Shown here piece by piece: positions 17,235-26,133 of a stretch of DNA of 64,000 nucleotides (its first letter is position 1; each line of letters begins with the position of its first letter). The position numbers and the translations under genes are program-made. Under the pieces are notes generated by a model. It did no database searches. It saw only the letters and a list, made by a program, of their open reading frames with translations, and was not told the origin of the DNA. Source of the DNA: Bdellovibrio bacteriovorus (GTDB lineage: Bacteria > Bdellovibrionota > Bdellovibrionia > Bdellovibrionales > Bdellovibrionaceae); contig NZ_LUKE01000003.1 in NCBI RefSeq assembly GCF_001592735.1, positions 310,001 to 374,000 of the forward strand. The letters run 5' to 3'.

Positions 17235-17777
17235 TTAAAGAACAGATAATTTCTCTTTAACCGCGGCCACCAGAAGTCTTTGCTTATTAATTTTCTTTAA
17301 AAGCTTATCAACCTGATCGCGGGTGACAACGTAGCCTTTGCGTTCATGCTTAGCAAACGAACCGACGGTTACCGCCACAAGAAACGCCGCCAGACTCACG
17401 TTAACAGCGATTTCGCCAGCGCGATAACTATGCCCCTGAATTAAACGTGATAGTAAGTAACTGAGCACACTAGTACCTAGGGCGATCGTCGTTCCCGCCG
17501 CCAAAGGAATATAGACTTTTTCCTCTTCTTTTAAGTTCTCCTGTGCATAAGCCAGGCGGATCGCATCCTCTTCAAGCATCTTTTCTAAAGTGGATAAGAG
17601 CGCATTCTTTTCGTCTAGGGTTAATGTACTTAATGATTCAGCTGTTTGCTCATCAGAAAGCCCGCTAAAGATTCGCGAAAGATCTCTCGGGCCTTCTGAT
17701 TTTGCAAATGCGGGGGCCGCGGCTTGCATGGTCATGCAAAGGATCAATGCGGATAAAACGCTTTTTCTCATTTTCAT
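17235..17777 (-). CDS. exported membrane protein, unknown
   Basis: 180 residues. A signal peptide is cleaved near AFA-KS. The mature part has an acidic helical segment (LSTLTLDEKNALLSTLEKMLEED), two transmembrane helices at about 90-145, and a basic C-terminal helix. No family is recognised. It follows the next gene upstream by 13 bp, so both are probably one transcript. Confidence 0.65.
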   Translation of the reverse strand: MKMRKSVLSALILCMTMQAAAPAFAKSEGPRDLSRIFSGLSDEQTAESLSTLTLDEKNALLSTLEKMLEEDAIRLAYAQENLKEEEKVYIPLAAGTTIALGTSVLSYLLSRLIQGHSYRAGEIAVNVSLAAFLVAVTVGSFAKHERKGYVVTRDQVDKLLKKINKQRLLVAAVKEKLSVL

Positions 17778-17790
17778 GGTTTATTCCTTT

Positions 17791-18762
17791 TTAGTTAATC
17801 ATTTCCTTAAATTCGATATTTTGTTCTTTAAGTGTTTTAATTTCATTTAACGAAAGATCCTTTTCGCTTTCAGTCAACGTGGGATCTCGCAGTCGCTCTT
17901 CATGCTGTATGATGAGTTCGTTGTTGGCCTCAGTTAGGATATCCACCAGTGCCAGATTCGTTGCATCCAGTTGACTGCTTAAGCCCTCGACCTTTGCTTT
18001 ATTTAATTCTTCCGGCATCTGAAAAAACAGATACTCTATAAATATGATGACCAGAGCGGCGTTAAAAACCTTTACGCCCACAGTGTAAGCAAGATTCGAA
18101 TCCACTTTTTTTAGCACATCCTTGGGAAGACTTTGGGGGTCTAAAGTCAGGCGCTGAATTTCTTCAGCGGTAAATTTCCTTTTAAGGCCCGGTAAATAGG
18201 TGGGCAGAAATACAGGACGCCCCAAAGTAGCAAGACTTGCGATATTCATCGCCATGTGTGCGCCACCCCACATAGACACAGATCGCAAATTTGAAGGCTC
18301 AGAAAATGTTTGAAGATATTTTTCAACACGCGAAGGATCTCTTAATAGTCCATTTGACTCTAACAAAGATTTTAGATCTTTTAAAAAGGCGCGCGAAGAA
18401 ACTTCCCCTAATACTTGCGCTCTGCGGGCGGCATGAATGTTTAATGTTAAAAGATTTTTTATTTGCAGCGAATGGGCCTCTGATAAAGACACAATCTGGC
18501 GACTGAGTTTTGCAATTTGAACTTCAGACAAGTTTTCATAGCGAGCCAGTTTTACCAGTCGCTTTTCAAAACTGCGTGCTTGGCTTTTATTAAACCAATT
18601 CACATGCTGCTGGACCGATGGATCTCGCAAGGCTTCTCGAACGGTCGAAGTTGCAAAGATAGACTGACAGCGCGGCGCTAGGCCGTGAGCCATATCCATC
18701 CCAAAAAAGCTTAAGGCCATTCCTAAAGCCAAAAACTTTGATTTTCTTAAACCGTTAAACAT
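17791..18762 (-). CDS. exported protein with C-terminal membrane segment, unknown
   Basis: 323 residues. A signal peptide is cleaved near AHG-LA (about residue 27). The mature part is mostly alpha-helical with one hydrophobic helix near 225-245 (VFNAALVIIFIEYLFF) and a Glu/Leu-rich C-terminal coiled-coil. No family is recognised. It is the first gene of a two-gene unit with another exported membrane protein. Confidence 0.65.
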   Translation of the reverse strand: MFNGLRKSKFLALGMALSFFGMDMAHGLAPRCQSIFATSTVREALRDPSVQQHVNWFNKSQARSFEKRLVKLARYENLSEVQIAKLSRQIVSLSEAHSLQIKNLLTLNIHAARRAQVLGEVSSRAFLKDLKSLLESNGLLRDPSRVEKYLQTFSEPSNLRSVSMWGGAHMAMNIASLATLGRPVFLPTYLPGLKRKFTAEEIQRLTLDPQSLPKDVLKKVDSNLAYTVGVKVFNAALVIIFIEYLFFQMPEELNKAKVEGLSSQLDATNLALVDILTEANNELIIQHEERLRDPTLTESEKDLSLNEIKTLKEQNIEFKEMIN

Positions 18763-18902
18763 GAGTCTTCTCCACCTTAATAATTTTAGGCAAAGATCGA
18801 ACCCTCCCTCCCCCCTTTAAAACGGTTTTGAGAGCTTCAAATACCCTCTGAAGCCAATAAGGCTGCACAGGCGACCAATTCATGAACACCTGTTTCCACC
18901 CC

Positions 18903-18931
18903 TTGACCTGGTGCCCCAAATCGGATAGACA
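18903..18931 (+). promoter_or_regulatory. sigma-70-like promoter of the yceD-rpmF-fab operon
   Basis: TTGACC (18903-18908), 17-bp spacer, TAGACA (18926-18931), 27 bp before the first gene. The -35 box matches 5 of 6 bases, the -10 box is weak. Confidence 0.4.
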
Positions 18932-18958
18932 TGACGGTCTTTTCCCAAGGGTAAAACT

Positions 18959-19513
18959 ATGAAAATCAATTTAAATGAAATCCCCGAACAAGGGCGCGAA
19001 TACAAGTTTGACCGCTCTGAAAAAGAGCTAACTCCTTGTTTAGACGATCTTATTAAAGGCGCGGCTTACACCACAGAATTTACTATTCGCCCACTCAATA
19101 GCCGTGATTTTGAGATGAAGGGTTGGATTAAAACCCAAACTCCTGAGATTTGCTCTCGCTGTGGGGCGGACTTTCAGTTCCAAGTGAACGCCAAATTCCA
19201 TGAATTCTTACTTCCAAAAATGGATCAACCTCGCAATAGCCGCTATAGCCACGTCAATCACGTGAGCGATCTTCCTGTGGATGGTCCAGAAATGACCGAA
19301 TACGAGGGAACCGAGTTTGATCTTGGGGAATACTTACATGAAGTGATCGCTCTTGCTGCGCCTTTTAATGTGGCACATCCACAAGATGGCAGCGTTGAGT
19401 GCCGAATTTATGAAAATCCCGAAGGCGGACAGGGCTTTAGCGTGAATAAAGATATTCCGCTGGAAAAGCCAGAGAGTCCTTTTGCGGCTCTTAAGAATTT
19501 AAAAATCAATTAA
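18959..19513 (+). CDS. DUF177 / YceD-like protein
   Basis: 184 residues. It has the family's CSRCG (CxxC) in SRCGADFQF, with a second Cys late in the protein (SVECRIYE), and the acidic middle region before EFDLGEYLHEVIALAAP. It lies directly upstream of rpmF, the usual place for yceD. The family is linked to 23S rRNA accumulation or processing; the molecular function is not settled. Confidence 0.85.
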   Translation: MKINLNEIPEQGREYKFDRSEKELTPCLDDLIKGAAYTTEFTIRPLNSRDFEMKGWIKTQTPEICSRCGADFQFQVNAKFHEFLLPKMDQPRNSRYSHVNHVSDLPVDGPEMTEYEGTEFDLGEYLHEVIALAAPFNVAHPQDGSVECRIYENPEGGQGFSVNKDIPLEKPESPFAALKNLKIN

Positions 19514-19629
19514 AGTGTTGATTTTTATCAGACTTTAGTTAATTTTACGTGCTTTGATTAAAATTGAACTCTGCAGAAGACGAAAGTCACTAAAAAACGT
19601 CCCTGCAAATTGCTATAAAGAGGTTTGAA

Positions 19630-19815
19630 ATGCCAACTCCTAAGAAGAAAACATCTCGTTCTAAACGTGATATGCGCCGTTCACACGACGGCTTGACTGC
19701 CCCAGCTGTTGCTGTAGAAAAAAAGACTGGCGAATTAGTTCGTCCACACCGCGCATCTAAAGGTGCAGACGGCGCTCTTTACTACAAAGGCAAACAAATC
19801 AGCGCAGCGAAATAA
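19630..19815 (+). CDS. rpmF: 50S ribosomal protein L32
   Basis: 61 residues. The start [20 protein letters not shown] is typical L32. The zinc-binding Cys pairs present in some L32 are absent (C-minus form). A good ribosome site (AGAGG) precedes the ATG. It follows yceD and precedes fabH; the commonly intervening plsX is absent. Confidence 0.95.
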   Translation: MPTPKKKTSRSKRDMRRSHDGLTAPAVAVEKKTGELVRPHRASKGADGALYYKGKQISAAK

Positions 19816-19853
19816 GCTGCTGCTTGAATACATCTAACAGACAGGTTGAGGCT

Positions 19854-20849
19854 ATGGCAGGGATGTTTCGCTCTCGAGTTGCAGGGATTGGCTCGTATCT
19901 TCCAGAAAAAGTTCTTTCGAACTTTGACTTGGAAAAGATGGTCGAGACTTCCGATTCATGGATCGTAGAACGAACAGGTATTGAGCGTCGCCATATCGCC
20001 GCTCCCGACCAAGCCACCTCAGACCTCTGTTTACAAGCATCTTTAAGAGCCATTGAAGATGCTAAAATCACCGTTAACGACATTGATATGATTATCGTGG
20101 GAACCGTCACAGGGGATCACCCAATGCCTTCCACCGCTTGTTACTTACAAAGTAAATTGGGCGCTCGGAAGGTTTTTGCTTTTGACGTCAATGCCGCTTG
20201 TTCGGGCTTTTTGTACGGTCTTTCTATCGCCGATCAATTCATTCGCACTGGCATGTATAAAAATATCCTTGTATGTGGGGCTGAAGTTTTAAGCCGTTAC
20301 ATGAACTACAAAGATCGCGAAACATGCATCCTTTTTGGCGATGGCGCCGGAGCATGGATTGTTACTCGCGCCAATCCGGGCGACACTCAAATTATTGAAA
20401 GCTCACACCTTCATGCCGATGGCGATCTGACGGAGCTTTTGACTTTACCAGCGGGTGGAAGCCGTATTCCGCAATCTCATGAAGCCGTTGAAAAAGGTTT
20501 GAATTACATGACCATGAAGGGCCGTGAGATTTTCAAAAATGCTGTCCGCACAATGGCTCAATGCTGTGAAGAGGCCTTAGCGGCAAATAATTTATCTATG
20601 GACCAAGTGGACTGGGTTGTTCCACACCAAGCCAATAAACGAATCATTGAAGCCGTCGCGGGACAATTCGATTTCCCCATGGAACGCGTGATTGTTTATG
20701 TGCAAGAGACTGGCAACACCTCTGCAGCTTCGATTCCACTTGCCTTCGATTGGGCTGTTAAAACTGGAAAAATCAAACGTGGTCAGACTATTTTGCTGAC
20801 GGCCTTTGGTGCTGGTTTAACTTCCGGCAGCCTTTTAATGAGGTATTAA
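19854..20849 (+). CDS. fabH: beta-ketoacyl-ACP synthase III
   Basis: 331 residues from the chosen ATG. It condenses acetyl-CoA with malonyl-ACP to begin fatty-acid chains. The active-site Cys is in VNAACSGFLYG, the His in PHQANKR and the Asn in ETGNTSAAS. A TTG 30 bp upstream is in frame, but the ATG at 19854 has a GTTGAGG site and gives a normal N-terminus (MAGMFRSRVAGIGSYLPE). Confidence 0.93.
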   Translation: MAGMFRSRVAGIGSYLPEKVLSNFDLEKMVETSDSWIVERTGIERRHIAAPDQATSDLCLQASLRAIEDAKITVNDIDMIIVGTVTGDHPMPSTACYLQSKLGARKVFAFDVNAACSGFLYGLSIADQFIRTGMYKNILVCGAEVLSRYMNYKDRETCILFGDGAGAWIVTRANPGDTQIIESSHLHADGDLTELLTLPAGGSRIPQSHEAVEKGLNYMTMKGREIFKNAVRTMAQCCEEALAANNLSMDQVDWVVPHQANKRIIEAVAGQFDFPMERVIVYVQETGNTSAASIPLAFDWAVKTGKIKRGQTILLTAFGAGLTSGSLLMRY

Positions 20850-20852
20850 AAT

Positions 20853-21830
20853 ATGTTTACACTCGCATTCCCTGGACAAGGCAGCCAACAACCTGGCATG
20901 GGCCGGTTTTTATTCGATAATTTTGGTATCGCCAAAGAAACTTTCGAAGAAGGATCTGAGGCCTTAAAACAAGATATGAAAAAGCTGTGCTTTGAAGGCA
21001 GCGAAGCTGATCTTGCCTTGACGGAAAATACTCAACCTGCACTGTTGCTTGTTTCTACAGCGACGCAAAGAGTTCTGAATAAAGAATTCAATATCAAGGT
21101 TCAATCAGCAGCCGGTCACTCGATTGGTGAATATGCAGCATTAGTCGCCGCAGGCGTAACTCGCTTTGATGAATCCATGCGCGCCGTACGCACGCGTGGC
21201 CAAGCCATGCAATCAGCTGTTCCTGTCGGTAAAGGCGGAATGGTGGCGATGTTAGGACTTGAACCGGATCAAGTAGAAACGCTTTGCCAATGGGTTGTTA
21301 AAAATTCTGGCGCGGGTCCGTTGTCTGCAGCTAACTTCAATTCTCCGGGTCAAATTGTGATCTCTGGATCACAAAATGCGATCAACTGGATGAAAGATAA
21401 CTTTAAACCTGAAGCTGTCTGGGGAGCGGATGCTCCGAAACGCGCAAAAATGATTCCTCTGTCGGTTTCCGCTCCATTTCACTGTGAAATGATGAAGCCT
21501 GCAGAAGACAAAATGCGCGAAGTCTTGACCGCGATGGAGTTTAAAACGGCTGCCTTCCCTATTGTTCAAAACTTCCACGCCAAACTTGAAACCGACGGTT
21601 CTGTTTTGCGTGAAAACTTGATTCGTCAGGTTTCTGCTCCGGTGCGTTGGACGCAAAGTATGGAAGTTTTAAAGAGCCAAGGTCATTCGCAAATTATTGA
21701 GTGTGGCGCCGGGAAAGTCGTTCAGGGCTTGCTTAAAAAGATCGACGGTGAATTTTTCAAAGTCTTCACAACAACTAGCATGGAAGATATTAAAACCATT
21801 GAAGATTTTTTGAAGGCTTCGAGTCATTGA
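20853..21830 (+). CDS. fabD: malonyl-CoA:ACP transacylase
   Basis: 325 residues. The serine hydrolase-like nucleophile is in GHSIGEYAA, the start FPGQGSQQPGMG is diagnostic, and a conserved His is in SAPFHCEMM. It makes malonyl-ACP. It begins 3 bp after fabH and so is translationally coupled. Confidence 0.95.
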   Translation: MFTLAFPGQGSQQPGMGRFLFDNFGIAKETFEEGSEALKQDMKKLCFEGSEADLALTENTQPALLLVSTATQRVLNKEFNIKVQSAAGHSIGEYAALVAAGVTRFDESMRAVRTRGQAMQSAVPVGKGGMVAMLGLEPDQVETLCQWVVKNSGAGPLSAANFNSPGQIVISGSQNAINWMKDNFKPEAVWGADAPKRAKMIPLSVSAPFHCEMMKPAEDKMREVLTAMEFKTAAFPIVQNFHAKLETDGSVLRENLIRQVSAPVRWTQSMEVLKSQGHSQIIECGAGKVVQGLLKKIDGEFFKVFTTTSMEDIKTIEDFLKASSH

Positions 21831-21896
21831 AAATTTCTTGAGCTTTAATTCAAGTTCAGCCACAGTGTGCTGAAAAGGAAACAGTAAGGAACCCTA

Positions 21897-22646
21897 ATGG
21901 CAAATAAGTCTCTTCAAGGCAAAAAGATCGTAGTCACTGGCGGAAGCCGTGGCATTGGTGCTTCTATTGTGAAGTTGCTGGCCGATGAAGGTGCTCAAGT
22001 GGCGTTTACTTACTCGTCTCGCGAAGAATCCGCTCAACAGGTCGCTCACCAACTCAGTGGCGAAGGTCATTTTTATATTAAGATGGATATTGCCAACGAA
22101 GCTTCCGTAAACGAAGCCGTGGATCATATCTTAGAAAAATGGCCTGACATTGACGGTGTTGTGAATAATGCCGGGATCACTAAGGATCAACTTTTAATTC
22201 GCATGAAAGCCGAAGATTTTGATTCTGTGATCAACACCAACTTGCGCGGGACCTTCTTGGTTACCAAAGCTTTCACCAAACCTATGATGAAAGCGCGCAA
22301 AGGTTCGATTGTTAATATTACTTCTATTATCGGTGAAACTGGAAATGCGGGACAAGCAAACTACGCGGCTTCGAAAGCTGGGACTATTGCGTTTGCAAAG
22401 TCAGTGGCTTTAGAACTGGCTTCTCGCAACGTGCGCGTGAATAACGTGGCACCTGGCTTTATCGGCACAGAGATGACCGAGGTGCTTTCAGAAGACGTGA
22501 AGGCTAAAATGATGGAGCGCATTCCATTAGCTAAAATCGGCGAAGGACAGGATGTTGCGCAGGCCGTAAGATTTTTATTGAGTGATGAATCTAAATATAT
22601 CACTGGTCACACGCTAGATGTGAACGGTGGTATGCATATGAATTAG
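21897..22646 (+). CDS. fabG: 3-oxoacyl-ACP reductase
   Basis: 249 residues. Short-chain dehydrogenase with TGGSRGIG for NADPH, NNAG, Ser in NITSIIGETGN and the YAASK catalytic pair. Its position between fabD and acpP fixes its role as the ketoreductase of fatty-acid synthesis. Confidence 0.94.
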   Translation: MANKSLQGKKIVVTGGSRGIGASIVKLLADEGAQVAFTYSSREESAQQVAHQLSGEGHFYIKMDIANEASVNEAVDHILEKWPDIDGVVNNAGITKDQLLIRMKAEDFDSVINTNLRGTFLVTKAFTKPMMKARKGSIVNITSIIGETGNAGQANYAASKAGTIAFAKSVALELASRNVRVNNVAPGFIGTEMTEVLSEDVKAKMMERIPLAKIGEGQDVAQAVRFLLSDESKYITGHTLDVNGGMHMN

Positions 22647-22697
22647 TTTTTAAAATTGCAGGAGATTTGAATTATGATGAATGAATTAGGAGGCCAC

Positions 22698-22934
22698 ATG
22701 GCAATTCACCCAAAAGTTAAAGATATTATCGTTGAACAACTTGGCGTAGATCCAGATAAAGTTAAAGCGGAAGCTTCTTTCATCGACGATCTAGGCGCAG
22801 ACAGCCTTGATATCGTTGAGCTAGTCATGGCTATGGAAGAAGAGTTCGATCTTGAAATCCCAGACGAAGACGCTGAAAAGCTTAAAACTGTTCAAGACGT
22901 TGCTTCTTACCTAGAAAAAAAAGGTAAAGCGTAG
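22698..22934 (+). CDS. acpP: acyl carrier protein
   Basis: 78 residues, strongly acidic. The phosphopantetheine Ser is in [16 protein letters not shown]. The ATG at 22698 has a near-perfect site (AGGAGG, 4 nt spacing) and gives the usual N-terminus [16 protein letters not shown]. An in-frame ATG pair at 22674, with its own AGGAG upstream, would add eight residues; it is the less likely start. Confidence 0.95.
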   Translation: MAIHPKVKDIIVEQLGVDPDKVKAEASFIDDLGADSLDIVELVMAMEEEFDLEIPDEDAEKLKTVQDVASYLEKKGKA

Positions 22935-22939
22935 GCTTT

Positions 22940-24214
22940 ATGACCTCCCGCTTTGAACGTCCGTCTAAACCTCAAAGAAGAGTTGTTGTCACTGGCGTGG
23001 GCGCCGTCACTCCCCTTGGTAATTCTATCGAGGAGAGCTGGCAAAATGCCCTAGCTGGAAAATCCGGGATCGCGAAGATCACGAAATTTGACACGACAGG
23101 ATTTGATGTGACTTTTGCTGGTGAAGTGAAAGGCTTTCAAGCCGATCAATACATCGAGAAAAAAGAGCAAAAGAAGATGGACGAGTTCATTCACTATTCC
23201 ATCGCAGCTTCAAAAATGGCTATTGATATGGCCAAATTGGAGCTGACCGATGAAGTGAAAAACCAAACGGGAGTTATTATCGGCGTTGGTATCGGCGGTC
23301 TTTCAAATATCGAAGAGACCTCGATCAAAATGAAAGAGCGTGGACCTGGTCGTATCAGCCCGTTCTTCATCCCTTCTGTCATCACCAACTTGGCAGCAGG
23401 ACAAGTCACTATTTCTTTAGGACTTAAAGGCCCCAATTATTCTGTTACATCGGCTTGCGCTTCGGGTGTTCACTCGATCGGTGATGCTGTTCGCTATATT
23501 CGCGATGGCGACACGGATGTGATGTTAGCTGGAGGTGCTGAAAGCACGATCTGCGGACTTGCCGTGGGTGGTTTTGCAGCGATGCGCGCCCTTTCAACTC
23601 GCAACGAGGCTCCCGAAAAAGCCAGCCGTCCTTGGGATAAAGACCGTGATGGTTTTGTCTTAGGTGAAGGGGCTGCGGTTCTTGTCTTAGAATCTTTAGA
23701 ACATGCTGAAAAGCGTGGCGCTAAAATCTTATGCGAAGTCACAGGTTATGGTGTTTCTTCCGATGCCTATCACATGACATCTCCTGCGCCCGAAGGTGCC
23801 GGCGGATATCAAGCGATGGCCATGGCGTTGAAAGACTCTGGTCTTCAAGCTTCAGAAATTAATTATATCAATGCTCACGGAACAAGCACGCCGGTGGGTG
23901 ACGGACTTGAATCAATGGCCATCAAACGCCTTATGGGTGATGCCGCGAAAAAAGTCTGGGTTTCTAGTACGAAATCAATGACAGGTCACGCTTTGGGTGC
24001 GGCCGGAGCAATCGAATCGGCATTTTGCGTGATGGCAATTCGCGATCAAAAAGTTCCGCCAACAATCAACTTAGAAAATCCAAGTGAAGATTGTGACTTG
24101 GACTATGTTCCTCACAAAATGCGTGAAGGAAAAATCGATAACGTTTTAAACAACAGTTTCGGTTTCGGCGGCACAAACGCCAGTATGATCTTTTCAAAAT
24201 ATATTAAGGGATAA
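22940..24214 (+). CDS. fabF: beta-ketoacyl-ACP synthase II
   Basis: 424 residues. The nucleophile is in TSACASGVHSIGDA, the two catalytic His are in NAHGTSTPVGD and TGHALGAAGA. Elongating condensing enzyme. It starts 5 bp after acpP. A ten-residue basic extension precedes the usual RRVVVTG start. Confidence 0.94.
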   Translation: MTSRFERPSKPQRRVVVTGVGAVTPLGNSIEESWQNALAGKSGIAKITKFDTTGFDVTFAGEVKGFQADQYIEKKEQKKMDEFIHYSIAASKMAIDMAKLELTDEVKNQTGVIIGVGIGGLSNIEETSIKMKERGPGRISPFFIPSVITNLAAGQVTISLGLKGPNYSVTSACASGVHSIGDAVRYIRDGDTDVMLAGGAESTICGLAVGGFAAMRALSTRNEAPEKASRPWDKDRDGFVLGEGAAVLVLESLEHAEKRGAKILCEVTGYGVSSDAYHMTSPAPEGAGGYQAMAMALKDSGLQASEINYINAHGTSTPVGDGLESMAIKRLMGDAAKKVWVSSTKSMTGHALGAAGAIESAFCVMAIRDQKVPPTINLENPSEDCDLDYVPHKMREGKIDNVLNNSFGFGGTNASMIFSKYIKG

Positions 24215-24219
24215 AAAGA

Positions 24220-24696
24220 ATGAGAATCTATGTCGGTTGCGATCACGCTGGGTTGGAATTAAAACTTAAAGTGATGGCAGCTCTGCCAGACATCGACTGG
24301 CAAGACATGGGCACTCACTCCCCTGACTCGACCGATTATCCTGATTACGCCAATAAAGTCTGTGAAAAGATCACGGAAGAAGAACTTTCCAATAAAAAAC
24401 ACAACATCATTGACCCTTTAGACGGAAAAGCTCTAGGTCTTCTTATCTGTGGCTCGGGCCAAGGTATGGCCATCAGAGCAAATCGCTTTTCGAATGTTCG
24501 TGCAGCACTTTGCTGGAATGAAGACATCGCCAGACTGTCTCGCCAACACAACAACGCCAACATCCTGTGCCTGGGACAAAGATTTGTTCCGCCTGATGCG
24601 GCTTTAAAAATACTTAAAGTATTTCTTGAAACAAAATTCGAAGGCGGCCGCCATCAGAATAGAGTGAATAAACTTTCAAACGACACTGGTTGTTGA
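24220..24696 (+). CDS. rpiB: ribose-5-phosphate isomerase B
   Basis: 158 residues. CDHAG at the start, the Cys base in ICGSGQGMAIRANR and ALCWNEDIARLSRQHNNANIL are characteristic. It interconverts ribose-5-P and ribulose-5-P. An extra segment of about 20 residues (TEEELSNKKHNIIDPLDGKA) precedes the active-site Cys strand, not usual for RpiB. The order fabF-rpiB-glyA suggests one transcript feeding lipid and nucleotide/one-carbon metabolism. Confidence 0.92.
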   Translation: MRIYVGCDHAGLELKLKVMAALPDIDWQDMGTHSPDSTDYPDYANKVCEKITEEELSNKKHNIIDPLDGKALGLLICGSGQGMAIRANRFSNVRAALCWNEDIARLSRQHNNANILCLGQRFVPPDAALKILKVFLETKFEGGRHQNRVNKLSNDTGC

Positions 24697-24722
24697 GACT
24701 TCGCTTTTTAAACATTTAAAGG

Positions 24723-24767
24723 AATACTTCTAAGAACCCGCACCAAGCATCCACGCTTAGGAGTATT
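24723..24767 (+). promoter_or_regulatory. Shine-Dalgarno-masking hairpin before glyA
   Basis: AATACTTCTAAG (24723-24734) pairs with CTTAGGAGTATT (24756-24767) over 12 positions, one a G-U pair, with a 21-nt loop. The 3' arm contains AGGAG (24759-24763), and the ATG follows 1 nt after the stem, so the folded RNA would hide the ribosome site. Confidence 0.6.
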
Positions 24768-24768
24768 T

Positions 24769-26016
24769 ATGCATTCTACGTCTTTACCGTTATCCGAAGT
24801 CGATTCTGAAATTTTCACCGCGATTCAAAAAGAGTCCCAGAGACAACAATACGGTCTAGAAATGATCGCTTCTGAAAACTACACATCACGTGCGGTGATG
24901 GAAGCTCAAGGTTCCATTTTAACAAACAAATACGCCGAAGGTTACCCGAACAAACGTTATTACGGCGGCTGCGTGAACGTAGACACGGTTGAAACCTTGG
25001 CCATTGAACGCGCTAAAAAACTATTCAATGTTCATTACGCCAACGTTCAGCCCCATTCTGGTTCGCAAGCAAATATGGCCGTCTACCTCGCAGCTTGCAA
25101 AGCGGGCGACACTATCTTGGGTATGGACCTTTCTCACGGGGGACATTTAACTCACGGCTCGCCAGTGAATTTTAGCGGCATGCTATTTAAAGCGGCTTCT
25201 TATAAACTGGATACAGAAACAGGTCGCATTAATTACGACACCATCCGCGCCACGGCCAAAGAAACCAAGCCTTCGCTAATTATTGCTGGCTACAGCGCTT
25301 ACCCGCGCACTTTGGATTTTGCCAAGTTTAAAGAAATCGCGGATGAAGTCGGCGCGCAACTGCTTGTCGACATGGCTCACTTTGCGGGCCTTGTTGCGAC
25401 GGGACATCATCCGTCACCGGCGGGCTTAGCCGATTACATCACCACAACCACTCACAAAACATTACGTGGTCCTCGTGGCGGGATGATTCTGACAAATTCA
25501 GAGGAAAAAGCCAAAGTCATGAACTCGCGCATTTTCCCGGGCATTCAAGGGGGACCTCTTGAACACGTGATCGCGGGCAAGGCCGTGGCTTTCGGCGAGG
25601 CTTTAAAACCGGAATTTAAAAAATACAGCGAAAACGTGATTAAGAATGCCAAGGTTTTAGCAGAAGAGATGCTGTCTTTGGGATTTAAACTTGTCACGGG
25701 TGGTACCGACAACCATTTGATTTTGGTTGATTTAAGTGATCGCGAAATCACTGGCAAACTTGCTGAGACTTCCCTTGATGAAGCCGGCATCACCGTGAAT
25801 AAAAACACCGTTCCCAATGAAAAGCGTTCGCCATTTGTGACAAGCGGTGTACGTATTGGGACACCTGCATTGACAACTCGCGGGATGGGTCCGACAGAAA
25901 TGAAGCAAATTGCCAAATGGATTTCACAAGTTCTAACGAACCCTGAAGATGCTGCTTTAAAAGGCAAAATCCACGAGGACGTAAAACAATTATGTAAAGG
26001 CTTTCCTCTGTATTAA
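24769..26016 (+). CDS. glyA: serine hydroxymethyltransferase
   Basis: 415 residues. The PLP lysine is in [14 protein letters not shown]; the segments [15 protein letters not shown] and [14 protein letters not shown] are invariant in the family. It turns serine and tetrahydrofolate into glycine and methylene-THF. Its ribosome site lies in the hairpin described at 24723-24767. Confidence 0.96.
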   Translation: MHSTSLPLSEVDSEIFTAIQKESQRQQYGLEMIASENYTSRAVMEAQGSILTNKYAEGYPNKRYYGGCVNVDTVETLAIERAKKLFNVHYANVQPHSGSQANMAVYLAACKAGDTILGMDLSHGGHLTHGSPVNFSGMLFKAASYKLDTETGRINYDTIRATAKETKPSLIIAGYSAYPRTLDFAKFKEIADEVGAQLLVDMAHFAGLVATGHHPSPAGLADYITTTTHKTLRGPRGGMILTNSEEKAKVMNSRIFPGIQGGPLEHVIAGKAVAFGEALKPEFKKYSENVIKNAKVLAEEMLSLGFKLVTGGTDNHLILVDLSDREITGKLAETSLDEAGITVNKNTVPNEKRSPFVTSGVRIGTPALTTRGMGPTEMKQIAKWISQVLTNPEDAALKGKIHEDVKQLCKGFPLY

Positions 26017-26018
26017 GC

Positions 26019-26056
26019 AGACGAATTCTGGCCAAAAGTAAGACCAGAATTCGTCT
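26019..26056 (+). terminator. hairpin after glyA
   Basis: Perfect 13-bp stem AGACGAATTCTGG (26019-26031)/CCAGAATTCGTCT (26044-26056). The T-tract (TATTTTT) comes only about 12 nt later, so it may instead be an mRNA 3'-end stabiliser. Confidence 0.5.
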
Positions 26057-26073
26057 CTAATATGTCGTATTTT

Positions 26074-26116
26074 TAAGCCCTCGATTTGAATTTAACACTT
26101 TGGATTCGAGGGCTTA
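26074..26116 (+). terminator. second hairpin between glyA and the LytM gene
   Basis: TAAGCCCTCGA (26074-26084) pairs perfectly with TCGAGGGCTTA (26106-26116), loop 21 nt. It lies just upstream of the TATAAT box of the next gene, with its 3' arm inside the -35/-10 spacer. It may end read-through from glyA or bind a regulator. Confidence 0.4.
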
Positions 26117-26121
26117 TTAAG

Positions 26122-26127
26122 TATAAT
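26122..26127 (+). promoter_or_regulatory. consensus -10 box implying a leaderless mRNA
   Basis: TATAAT at 26122-26127, 16 bp after TTGGAT (26100-26105). The +1 position would be the A of the ATG at 26134. No Shine-Dalgarno sequence stands before that ATG. Confidence 0.45.
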
Positions 26128-26133
26128 CAAAGC

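Noticed and set aside
24220-24696. rpiB as a pseudogene because of the extra 20-residue segment
   Set aside because: The frame and all active-site segments are intact; the insert lies in a loop and reads as ordinary coding sequence.
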